Shown here piece by piece: positions 1-7,547 of a DNA stretch of 64,000 bases. The DNA comes from Pukyongia sp963768085 (GTDB lineage Bacteria; Bacteroidota; Bacteroidia; Flavobacteriales; Flavobacteriaceae). The position numbers were made by a program, and so were the translations under genes. How positions within the stretch are numbered: the stretch's first letter is position 1; every line of letters starts with the position of its first letter. The notes beneath the pieces are model-generated. The model was not told the origin of the DNA and made no database searches. It saw nothing but the letters and a program-made list of their open reading frames with translations. The DNA lies in NCBI GenBank assembly GCA_963768085.1, contig CAVYGO010000003.1, forward strand, positions 1,364,001-1,428,000, in the 5' to 3' direction.

Positions 1-15
1 GCGGAATGGGTTTTG

Positions 16-441
16 TCATTTTGCAAAAAGTTGGGTTATATTTTTAAATGCTTTGAATTCCAAGGCATTACCACTCGGGTCTTTGAAAAACATCGTAGCC
101 TGTTCTCCAACTTCGCCTTCAAAACGAATATACGGCTCAATAATAAAATCTATATTTTGTTTCCGAAGTGATGCCGAGAGCGCGTGGAAGGCAGGCATGT
201 CCAAAACAACTCCGAAATGTGGAACAGGAACCTCTTTTCCGTCTACCGGATTACTATGTATTTCATTATCCGATCTTTCTTTAAGATGGATCACCAATTG
301 ATGTCCGAAAAAATCGAAATCCACCCAATGGTCACTGCTTCTGCCTTCTTTACAGCCTAAAACGTCTCGATAAAATGAACGATTGTCAGGGATTTCATTT
401 ACTGGAATTGCAAGGTGAAAGGGTCTTAGATTTGAGTTCAT
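16..441 (-). CDS. VOC (glyoxalase/dioxygenase-like) family protein
   Basis: A 141-aa single-unit vicinal-oxygen-chelate fold protein. The N-terminal PFHLAIPV strand, the central HFGVV strand and the C-terminal DPSGNALEFKAF strand carry the His, His and Glu expected to bind the metal in this superfamily. The family includes glyoxalases, dioxygenases and resistance proteins, so the substrate cannot be read from sequence. The gene starts one base before the stop of the upstream methyltransferase gene on the same strand, so the two are probably co-transcribed. The family call is firm and the function is unknown. Confidence 0.85.
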   Translation of the reverse strand: MNSNLRPFHLAIPVNEIPDNRSFYRDVLGCKEGRSSDHWVDFDFFGHQLVIHLKERSDNEIHSNPVDGKEVPVPHFGVVLDMPAFHALSASLRKQNIDFIIEPYIRFEGEVGEQATMFFKDPSGNALEFKAFKNITQLFAK

Positions 442-442
442 A

Positions 443-2062
443 TTAATTTGATACAGTTAAATAGTGAATACTTACAGTTGCGCGTTCGTCCTTCGGAAAT
501 TTCGAAAGATGATTAGGGTCCGATGATAATCCAATTTCAGAAAGGACCTGCTTGAACACATCCAATTCTAATATATACTGATCACTGAATCCATGCGTTG
601 CGTCGTAAGCTGTTGCTGCTGTCTTACCTACGTTATGGGCTGCAATCATAGGATCAATAGTGTGCAGCTCTATTAGCAATAATCCAAATTTACAAATATA
701 TTTTTTCCAGTTTTCAAAATGTTCTTTCAGATTTTGCTCAACCATAGCGTTGTGCAAACGTTCACCCCCCGAAGCAAAGGCTCCGGTTGATAAACTGGTT
801 GCACCCTTGGAAAATCTTTGAGGCATAGACCAGGGCCTGTTATGATCCAAAAAGGTCCTTACATTTAACAGATCCTCCAATTTAATATCGTAGCTGGCCT
901 GAATATCTTTTTCCAATTGCTTTGGATTCCCGATGTCCCCCCAGATTACTTTAGCCCATATATCTGCCTTAACCAAATTTGCGCGTGTGGCTTTCAATGC
1001 AGCACGATTAAAATCTACCCCAACCAGGAACAGGGGATATTCCTCCAGCATGGTACCCCGATGGGTTCTTTGTTCAATTACTTCAAACAGATGAATAAGG
1101 AATGCTCCGTTGCCGCATCCCATGTCCAGGATACCTTTAGGTTGTTCCTCGATGGGTTTATTGAAAAGCGAGATTATTATTTCATCAATTTTCTTAAAAT
1201 AAGCTGAATGAGCACCGCCACTACCCCAAACATTCATCTCGCGGTCCACATGTATCTCGCTAACGGTAGACGTGGAACTCTTAAATATAAGCGCATTACC
1301 AAATATGAGCTCGTCCACTCTCCGGAAAGTTGGGATGTATGAAACTGTGACACCATAGGCCGTTGAGCGCCTTGCAAAAAACAATCCTTTATCGGTAAAT
1401 CTGAAATGATCATTTTTTTTGGTGAACCATTTCAGATAGGTAAAAAAGTCGAGAATTTTACTGAAATTTTCGGGGTCTTCATGAAACTCATCGGCGCTAA
1501 ATGACGCTTCCATGAAATACTTATGGAACATACCATCCATACCAAGGAAGACCGAAATAGGTCCTATCAGGACACCTTCTATATGCTTTTCGATCTGAAA
1601 TTCAATGTCTCTGGTCAGAGTATCTTCGGAAGTAGATGCATACGCTCCATTCCTATACTTGTTGAATATCCGATTCAACAATGTGAACTGCTCACGTTCA
1701 AAATGTCGTGGATGAAATTCCGAAGAAATTTTCATAAAATTTACAACCTCTTCATAGCGGCTGGAATGACCAAAAGCTATTTCACTGCGATCGTTCGTGA
1801 CTAGCAATACTGTGCTATTTTCGCGATTTATGTTGTATTCCAACCAGCCCTGAGAGGCAAGCATGCGTAAACCGACGTTCAGGTATCCTTCATTAGCGTT
1901 AAACTCATCGGCAATTTGTTTCAGGGTGCATTTTTGTTTAATCAGAAGATAATCAAGCACTCCTTTTTCAAGAAAAGCTTGCATAACCGGGGCGACTGCT
2001 ATTCCGTCCAGATGACGAAATAGTTCACTTCGATACAAAGATTTCTCCGAACTACTTAGCAT
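443..2062 (-). CDS. class I SAM-dependent methyltransferase, large stand-alone form
   Basis: A 539-aa protein. Residues 1-80 look like a winged-helix-type segment (LKQIADEFNANEGYLNVGLR), as in O-methyltransferase dimerisation domains. The SAM-binding motif I, ILDMGCGNGAF, lies near residue 312, which is late. The acidic loop VGVDFN follows, and the C-terminal half has HGFSDQYI and a LLIELHTIDP strand. The length and late motif resemble the AprA-type methyltransferases known from polyketide synthases, but there is no synthase nearby, so that assignment is only a possibility. It is adjacent to the VOC gene, suggesting a two-gene unit acting on a small molecule. Confidence 0.8.
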   Translation of the reverse strand: MLSSSEKSLYRSELFRHLDGIAVAPVMQAFLEKGVLDYLLIKQKCTLKQIADEFNANEGYLNVGLRMLASQGWLEYNINRENSTVLLVTNDRSEIAFGHSSRYEEVVNFMKISSEFHPRHFEREQFTLLNRIFNKYRNGAYASTSEDTLTRDIEFQIEKHIEGVLIGPISVFLGMDGMFHKYFMEASFSADEFHEDPENFSKILDFFTYLKWFTKKNDHFRFTDKGLFFARRSTAYGVTVSYIPTFRRVDELIFGNALIFKSSTSTVSEIHVDREMNVWGSGGAHSAYFKKIDEIIISLFNKPIEEQPKGILDMGCGNGAFLIHLFEVIEQRTHRGTMLEEYPLFLVGVDFNRAALKATRANLVKADIWAKVIWGDIGNPKQLEKDIQASYDIKLEDLLNVRTFLDHNRPWSMPQRFSKGATSLSTGAFASGGERLHNAMVEQNLKEHFENWKKYICKFGLLLIELHTIDPMIAAHNVGKTAATAYDATHGFSDQYILELDVFKQVLSEIGLSSDPNHLSKFPKDERATVSIHYLTVSN

Positions 2063-2121
2063 GTTTTTACTGGTTGTGAGCTACGTAAATATATGCCTTT
2101 TCCCTGTATTCTTTTGGCATT

Positions 2122-3066
2122 CTATATCCTATTCCAAATATCCAGATATATCTTCCAGTCCCCATTCTCTTTTTTCCAAACAATCACATATTTCCCTTGG
2201 AATTCAGTCTTCTTACCTTTTTTATTTTTATTGCTGCCTTCGTAATATCCATAATCGTATGCGTAATTTTTAATGATCCGTATCTCCGAGGGAGTCACCT
2301 TATGGTAGAGGTCCTTCACTCCTTCAGAGAACTGCCAATAATTTTCAATAAGAGGTTTGCCATCGATGATATCGGAGTTGCCCGGGAAAATTTTAGCATC
2401 GGCAGTGTACATACTCGAAATTTGTGCTGCATCGGCATTCATATAGGCTGCAGAAAAAGCACTGATCTTATCTCGTATCTTTTCTTCTTCGGTAGTTGCC
2501 AGTTGTTTCTTGCATTTAATCTTCCATGTTGGGTATTGGAAACTTTCGGCGGTATCCACCCATTCACCTAACCAGTCGAATCCCAGTTCATTAATTTTGC
2601 TGAAAGTAATACGATAAAACCCTTCCATTCCATTGGGCGCTTTTTGTTCTTTATAAAGTACAATGCTGTCACCTCGTTTACCACCTTCCCAGGCAGGCAA
2701 AGCAGAAGTTGGAAGTTTGTTGGAATAATAATGAACGTACCATTTGCTGCTATCGGCAATGAACTGGCGGATACTACCACCATGGCTGCCATCCGGCTTA
2801 TAGGTTTCATCCTGTATCGCAGTTCCATTCATGATATAGGTCCATTTCCAGACAATATTTTCTGGTTCCTGCCAGGTGCCATCCTGGTTTCTCAGGGTAG
2901 AAATACAATCGCAGCTACCAATTAATGGGGCATAGTCGGCCAATTCTTTAGGGGCTTCCGGATTTAATTTTCCATAGGGATTTACCGGAGATACCGAATA
3001 AGCTCCCTGGGCTGTCACCATCATTATCGAAACAAAAGTGAGCCCTATATAGCATAGTGTTTTCAT
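2122..3066 (-). CDS. secreted DUF1579-like plus SnoaL/DUF4440-like protein
   Basis: A 314-aa protein with a signal peptide (MKTLCYIGLTFVSIMMVTAQG). Residues about 35-190 look like a lipocalin-type DUF1579 barrel (ADYAPLIGSCDC, TFSKINELGFDW). Residues about 195-314 look like an NTF2-fold DUF4440/SnoaL domain (FSAAYMNADAAQISSMYTADAKI, YVIVWKKENGDWKIYLDIW). Such domains often bind small hydrophobic ligands, but no catalytic residues can be assigned. It is monocistronic, with about 200 bases on its upstream side. The domain calls are from visible pattern only. Confidence 0.7.
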   Translation of the reverse strand: MKTLCYIGLTFVSIMMVTAQGAYSVSPVNPYGKLNPEAPKELADYAPLIGSCDCISTLRNQDGTWQEPENIVWKWTYIMNGTAIQDETYKPDGSHGGSIRQFIADSSKWYVHYYSNKLPTSALPAWEGGKRGDSIVLYKEQKAPNGMEGFYRITFSKINELGFDWLGEWVDTAESFQYPTWKIKCKKQLATTEEEKIRDKISAFSAAYMNADAAQISSMYTADAKIFPGNSDIIDGKPLIENYWQFSEGVKDLYHKVTPSEIRIIKNYAYDYGYYEGSNKNKKGKKTEFQGKYVIVWKKENGDWKIYLDIWNRI

Positions 3067-3243
3067 GTGCGCAGCGATTTATTTATGTGAAGTTTCAATT
3101 TTCTACATTGTAATATACAACGAAGCTTTGATTCCTAAAACATAACAATTCTTGAAATGCGGGGAGTTTGTATTTTTTAAGGGTATTTTGATGTGATCTT
3201 AATAGGCCATGCAGTGAAAGACCATTTTTTTACAGTAAACAAA

Positions 3244-3270
3244 AAAGCCCCTTTTTTAAGAGGCTTTATC
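3244..3270 (-). terminator. rho-independent terminator after the 3275-3862 lipoprotein gene
   Basis: Read on the minus strand, AAAGCCTCTT pairs with AAGGGGCTTT over about 10 bp including one U-G pair, and is followed by a T-run. It lies just downstream of the lipoprotein stop codon. Confidence 0.7.
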
Positions 3271-3274
3271 GCAA

Positions 3275-3862
3275 TTATTCTTCGGAAGTATCATCTTCCT
3301 CGTCTTCGGCATCCCAGCCTACCATGAAATATTTAAAGGTGGCGTCATCCGGAATTTGAGTCGCCTCTATCTTGGCATTGAAATTATAGCGGATACTTTC
3401 CGGAAGTAATTTCTTGTCTATCGTAATAAAAAAATCACTATCCTTTACGAAGATCACCACCGAATTAATGGCATTTTCAATGGCTACTATTTCATAGTTC
3501 GTCTTGAGATCGCCAAACGTACTTCCCTTACCTAATTTCTTATCCGTGATGTAACGATCATCGAATATCTGGATATTACTAATTACAGAATTAGGATCTG
3601 TCTCATCTTCAGGTGAGAGCAACATTAACTTCTTTCCACCTTTTTCGTAAACTTCGACTTCTCCCTGCGTTTCGGGGGCATCTTTTATCTGACTTAGTTT
3701 TACAATAGAATCATTGGCGAAAATGGAGTCCAGCTGTCGCATTTGTGTTTTTTGGTTGATAGATCCGATACTCCCCTTACTAATTAAAAAAGGATCGGTC
3801 TCTTTTCCGCATTGGGTTAATAGAATCACGGCGGCTACGGCCATTAACAATATCTTTTTCAT
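3275..3862 (-). CDS. hypothetical lipoprotein
   Basis: A 195-aa protein with a lipoprotein signal peptide (MKKILLMAVAAVILLTQCGK, lipidation Cys at residue 18). The mature part holds short beta-type segments and ends in a very acidic tail (DAEDEEDDTSEE). I do not recognise the family. Several features (GKGSTFGDLKTNYEIVAIENA) suggest a small periplasmic binding or regulatory domain. It lies 39 bases downstream of the HerA-like ATPase gene on the same strand and may be co-transcribed with it. Confidence 0.75.
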   Translation of the reverse strand: MKKILLMAVAAVILLTQCGKETDPFLISKGSIGSINQKTQMRQLDSIFANDSIVKLSQIKDAPETQGEVEVYEKGGKKLMLLSPEDETDPNSVISNIQIFDDRYITDKKLGKGSTFGDLKTNYEIVAIENAINSVVIFVKDSDFFITIDKKLLPESIRYNFNAKIEATQIPDDATFKYFMVGWDAEDEEDDTSEE

Positions 3863-3901
3863 ATCACTATTACTTAGGTTATTTTTATTTAAATGGATCT
3901 T

Positions 3902-5434
3902 TTACTTTAACATTTTGGTTAGAATACCCAGTACACTTCGAATTACCGTCGGACTCGTTAACACCTTTTCCAAAGAGCTTTTGCCCCGTCTTCTTGACGT
4001 ACTTCTGCCTCTACTTGAGGTTGATCGTTGCGCTGCTTCCTGTTCCTTCTTGGCTTTCGCTTTGGCTTCTTCAAGATTGGCGGTTTCGATCTTTTTGTTC
4101 AGAAGTTCGTAAGCGCTTTCGCGGTCGAGCTCCTCATTATACTGCTTTACCAATTTGGACTCACTTAGAAGATCTTTCAACTCGTCATCCTCCAACACAT
4201 CCATGCGGCTCATCGGAGCGCGTAATAAAGTCGCGGCCAATGGGGTTGGTATCCCTTTTTCATTAAGTGCGGAAACCAGGGCTTCTCCAATTCCGAGAGA
4301 GGTTAGTACTTCATCCGTCTTGTAATATTCGGATATTGGGTAGTTCTCGGCGGTCAATTTAATTGCCTTCCTGTCTTTCGCGGTGAAGGCACGCAAGGCA
4401 TGCTGAACTTTTAAGCCCAACTGACTAAGCACAGCATCAGGTACGTCTGTAGGATTCTGGGTAACAAAATACAAACCTACGCCTTTGGAACGTATAAGTT
4501 TTACAATACTTTCAATTTGATCCAGTAACGCATCGCTGGCTTCCTTGAAGATAAGATGAGCTTCATCAATAAAGATTACAAGTTCGGGTCTTCCGCTATC
4601 ACCCTGTTCCGGAAATGTGCTGTAAACTTCAGCAAGCAGACAAAGCATGAAAGTTGAAAACAGCTTAGGCCTGTCCTGAATGTCTGTTAGACGCACAATA
4701 TTGATGTATCCCATACCATTTTCGTCAACTCTCAAAAGATCATCCGTGTCGAAAGATTTTTCTCCAAAGAAAAGATCACCGCCCTGCTGTTCCAGTTCAA
4801 CGATCTTTCTGAGAATTGCTCCCGAAGAAGCAGGTGAAATCCTACCGTATTCTCTGGCGATCTCTGCTTTCCCTTCTTCCGTCGAATACTGAAGTATCTT
4901 TTTGAAATCTTTCAGATCGAGGAGCGGTAATTTGTTGTCGTCGCAGTATTTAAAAAGTATCGAAATAATACCAGCCTGGGTTTCAGAAACTCCTAAAATT
5001 CTGGATATCAATACCGGTCCGAATTCACTTACCGTTGCTCTAAGTCGAACCCCGTTCTGTTTGGACAAGGTGAGGATCTCGACCGGAAATTTCTTCGCTT
5101 CGAAAGGGATTCCGATTTTGGTATGTCGCTCATCGATCTTAGGGTGTCCCGGACTTGGTTGTGCAATACCACTAAGGTCACCTTTCATATCCATAAGAAG
5201 AACAGGGACTCCTTTTTCAGAGAGGTTTTCGGCAAGGATCTGCAAAGTTTTAGTCTTCCCTGTTCCTGTGGCTCCTGCAATTAATCCATGCCGGTTCATG
5301 GTCTTTAATGGAATCCTTACCAATGCGTTTGTAACCGCTTCACCTTCCAACATGGCAGCGCCTAAAGTGATGGCGTCACCTTTGGTTTTATAGCCGTTAT
5401 TGATATGATCGAAAAATACCTGCGTATCTGACAT
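3902..5434 (-). CDS. HerA-like helicase/ATPase (DUF853 family)
   Basis: About 510 aa. The Walker A motif GATGTGKTKT and Walker B motif LVIFIDEAHLIF mark a HerA/FtsK-type P-loop ATPase of the DUF853 family, and a sensor-like FVTQNPTDVPDAVL follows. The C-terminus is a lysine/glutamate-rich helix and then a short arginine/serine-rich stretch before a hydrophobic tail. I place the start at MSDTQVFF (5434) because the preceding 26 in-frame residues are not family-like. The genuine HerA-NurA pair processes DNA ends in archaea. No nurA is present here, so the role of this bacterial form is unknown. Confidence 0.88.
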   Translation of the reverse strand: MSDTQVFFDHINNGYKTKGDAITLGAAMLEGEAVTNALVRIPLKTMNRHGLIAGATGTGKTKTLQILAENLSEKGVPVLLMDMKGDLSGIAQPSPGHPKIDERHTKIGIPFEAKKFPVEILTLSKQNGVRLRATVSEFGPVLISRILGVSETQAGIISILFKYCDDNKLPLLDLKDFKKILQYSTEEGKAEIAREYGRISPASSGAILRKIVELEQQGGDLFFGEKSFDTDDLLRVDENGMGYINIVRLTDIQDRPKLFSTFMLCLLAEVYSTFPEQGDSGRPELVIFIDEAHLIFKEASDALLDQIESIVKLIRSKGVGLYFVTQNPTDVPDAVLSQLGLKVQHALRAFTAKDRKAIKLTAENYPISEYYKTDEVLTSLGIGEALVSALNEKGIPTPLAATLLRAPMSRMDVLEDDELKDLLSESKLVKQYNEELDRESAYELLNKKIETANLEEAKAKAKKEQEAAQRSTSSRGRSTSRRRGKSSLEKVLTSPTVIRSVLGILTKMLK

Positions 5435-5515
5435 GTTTCTAATTTTGGTTAAAAATAGGAATTGTGCCGTAGCTTCTGAAATAATCCGTATTTTAAATTT
5501 TAAATATTTCAATTC

Positions 5516-5995
5516 ATGATAAGAATTAAGAGATCACTACTGGTATTGACCTTGGCGTTATTGTTTGTGCATTGCGGACCGAATTCCGAGGCTAAGAAAG
5601 AAGAATTAGCAAACAACAAACCAATTTTTCATGCGTCGCACGAACCAGGACGCGCCAATAAACCCTTTAGCGATGCAGTGCAAGTAGGGAACTTATTCTT
5701 TCTTACCGGCCAGATTGGCCTCGATCACAGTACTGGTGATATGGTTGATGGAGGAATTGAGGCTGAGACCAGACAAATCCTCGAGAACATCAAAGATGTT
5801 CTTAAACACCACGGACTCGAAATGACTGATGTAGTAAAAGCTACTGTCATTCTTGATACGATCTCCGAATTTGCTGCCTTCAACTCAATATATGAAGGTT
5901 ATTTTCCTCAGAAACCGGCACGTACAACTTTTGCCGCTGAAACGCTGGCCAGAGATGCGAAAATTGAGATTGAAGTAATTGCTGTAAAAGGTTAA
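5516..5995 (+). CDS. RidA-family protein with a lipoprotein signal
   Basis: A 159-aa protein. The RidA (YjgF/UK114) fold is clear from residue 40 (GNLFFLTGQIGLD, VVKATVILDTI, PARTTFAAETLARDAKIEIEVIAV). RidA hydrolyses reactive enamines/imines, and the arginine of the PARTTF motif that binds the carboxylate is present. Unlike cytosolic RidA, this copy has a signal peptide with lipobox LFVHCG (Cys 20), so it should sit in the envelope. It is divergent from the HerA-like gene, with about 80 bases between the starts. Confidence 0.9.
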   Translation: MIRIKRSLLVLTLALLFVHCGPNSEAKKEELANNKPIFHASHEPGRANKPFSDAVQVGNLFFLTGQIGLDHSTGDMVDGGIEAETRQILENIKDVLKHHGLEMTDVVKATVILDTISEFAAFNSIYEGYFPQKPARTTFAAETLARDAKIEIEVIAVKG

Positions 5996-6045
5996 ATAGA
6001 CCAATTTTGGGAACTAGTGCTACGCTGTCCTATCGCGAAATTAAT

Positions 6046-6053
6046 TACCTTTG
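6046..6053 (+). promoter_or_regulatory. -7 promoter element of queE
   Basis: TACCTTTG fits the Bacteroidota consensus TAnnTTTG. Only six bases separate it from the queE ATG at 6060, so transcription would begin almost at the start codon and the mRNA would be nearly leaderless. No good upstream TTTG element is seen at the usual distance. Confidence 0.5.
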
Positions 6054-6059
6054 CCGCCG

Positions 6060-6689
6060 ATGCAAGAAGATATTCAGAAGCAAGTTGATAAAGGCCTTAT
6101 GCTTCCCTTAATGGAGGAGTTTTACACTATTCAGGGAGAAGGTTTTCATAAAGGTACGGCAGCCTATTTCATTCGAATAGGTGGATGTGACGTGGGATGT
6201 CATTGGTGCGACGTAAAGGAGAGCTGGAATCCGGCAATTCATCCTCCCACCCATATCAATTCTATTGTTAATAACGCTGTAAATTATTCCAAAACGATCG
6301 TGATAACAGGTGGCGAACCACTTACCTGGGATATGGGGCCGCTTACCACTCTTTTAAAGAAGAAAGGATTGGATATACACATAGAAACTTCCGGGGCTTA
6401 TCCGTTAACGGGCACATGGGATTGGATCTGTTTATCACCCAAGAAAACGAAGCTACCGAAGGAAGAGATCTATCCTCAAGCCGATGAATTGAAAGTAATA
6501 GTATTCAACAAAGATGATCTGCGGTTTGCCGAGGATCAGGCTGCAAAGGTCTCGGAGAAGTGCATACGCTATCTCCAGCCGGAATGGAGTAAAAGAGATA
6601 TCGTTATGCCTTTGATTGTTGATTATGTAATGAAAAACCCTACTTGGAAAGTTTCACTGCAAACCCATAAATACTTAAACATCCCCTAA
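6060..6689 (+). CDS. queE: 7-carboxy-7-deazaguanine synthase (radical SAM)
   Basis: A 209-aa protein. QueE converts 6-carboxytetrahydropterin to 7-carboxy-7-deazaguanine in queuosine tRNA modification. The cluster-binding motif CDVGCHWC is the CX3CX2C form seen in this family, preceded by the family hallmark FYTIQGEGFHKGTAAYFIRIGGC. TGGEP and the C-terminal SLQTHKYLNIP also match QueE. I start at ATG 6060 rather than the in-frame TTG at 6051, because that TTG lies inside the -7 promoter element. No other que gene is in the window, but folE at 17.2 kb makes the precursor of the same pathway. Confidence 0.94.
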   Translation: MQEDIQKQVDKGLMLPLMEEFYTIQGEGFHKGTAAYFIRIGGCDVGCHWCDVKESWNPAIHPPTHINSIVNNAVNYSKTIVITGGEPLTWDMGPLTTLLKKKGLDIHIETSGAYPLTGTWDWICLSPKKTKLPKEEIYPQADELKVIVFNKDDLRFAEDQAAKVSEKCIRYLQPEWSKRDIVMPLIVDYVMKNPTWKVSLQTHKYLNIP

Positions 6690-6725
6690 AAAATTAGAGG
6701 ATGTTTATAATTAGCTTCTAATTTT
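6690..6725. terminator. AT-rich hairpin between convergent queE and DUF2911 genes
   Basis: AAAATTAGA at 6690-6698 is complementary to TCTAATTTT at 6717-6725. It directly follows the queE stop codon and faces the stop of the opposing gene, so it may end both transcripts. The stem is weak. Confidence 0.4.
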
Positions 6726-6729
6726 CTAA

Positions 6730-7272
6730 TTATTTCGTGAAAGGCACTTTGACGCGCGTAGTTCCCCATCCTAAATGCATGTCTACACCATTGTCACTTT
6801 CGGAAAAGGAAATGGAGAACGCCTCAAGGCTTTCTTTTTCGGTGGTAGCGGGAACTGTAATACGGGCTACATCGTTGGCCTCATTGTACGAATAAGCTCC
6901 CCATACATTTACATCACTGCTGATAATCGCTGTCCATTCGCTTTCTCCGGGAATCGTGAAGAACGAGTATGTCCCAGCTTTTACCATGGTACCACCAAGC
7001 TTCATATCGGTGTATAAGGTAAGTTCCGCAGCTTCATTGGCACCGGTACGCCATACATTTCCGGGTTTTGCCAGGGAAGCTACCTCGCGCCCTTTTAGCT
7101 GCGGTCGACTGTAAGCAACCTTAATGGCCTTTTCGGAAACCCGATAGCTTGATGGATAGGCAGCTACGTCCATCGGACTTTTATCAAGATCGGAGAATTT
7201 TTGAGCATACAAAGAGTCCGTGATTGTTAAGCTTAATGTTAATGCCAGTAGAATGATAAATTTTTGTTTCAT
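6730..7272 (-). CDS. secreted DUF2911 domain protein
   Basis: A 180-aa protein with a signal peptide ending near LYAQKF. The DUF2911 signature is clear (VAYSRPQLKGREV, VWRTGANEAAELTLYTDM, KAGTYSFFTIPGE, WGAYSYNEANDVARI). DUF2911 proteins are abundant exported proteins of Bacteroidota with no established function. The gene is monocistronic and divergent from gyrB, with 275 bases between them. Confidence 0.88.
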   Translation of the reverse strand: MKQKFIILLALTLSLTITDSLYAQKFSDLDKSPMDVAAYPSSYRVSEKAIKVAYSRPQLKGREVASLAKPGNVWRTGANEAAELTLYTDMKLGGTMVKAGTYSFFTIPGESEWTAIISSDVNVWGAYSYNEANDVARITVPATTEKESLEAFSISFSESDNGVDMHLGWGTTRVKVPFTK

Positions 7273-7504
7273 AATAGTATTTTTAAGTTTCTAAAGTTAC
7301 GTTAATTAGATACTGAGTTTCCCTAAATTTTTGTGAAAATTTAAATTAAATCAAGTTTGAGGTTGGTCGTGGTAATCATTGGATTCTTACTGGAAAAATT
7401 CGGATAAAATATGAGGTCCAAAAACACAATTTTTTCCACAAAAATATGTTAATAACTTAACTGCTTAAATACGCCGAAACCCTATATTTTATTAGGGGTT
7501 TTGT

Positions 7505-7512
7505 TATATTTG
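7505..7512 (+). promoter_or_regulatory. -7 promoter element of gyrB
   Basis: TATATTTG fits TAnnTTTG and lies 35 bases upstream of the gyrB ATG. An imperfect inverted repeat (AAACCCTA at 7477-7484 and TAGGGGTTT at 7493-7501) sits just before it and could be a protein-binding site or an old terminator. Confidence 0.5.
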
Positions 7513-7547
7513 TTTGTTGTTGAAAAATTGAATTTATAACATTTTAT

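Noticed and set aside
7428..7440. A TTTTTCCACA stretch upstream of gyrB resembling a DnaA box
   Set aside because: Only one such site is seen, with no AT-rich unwinding region or cluster and no dnaA or dnaN nearby, so a replication origin cannot be supported.
7477..7502. Imperfect hairpin AAACCCTA/TAGGGGTTT before gyrB as a terminator or operator
   Set aside because: The bulged stem and the overlap with the promoter region make either role unproven; I mention it only under the gyrB promoter.
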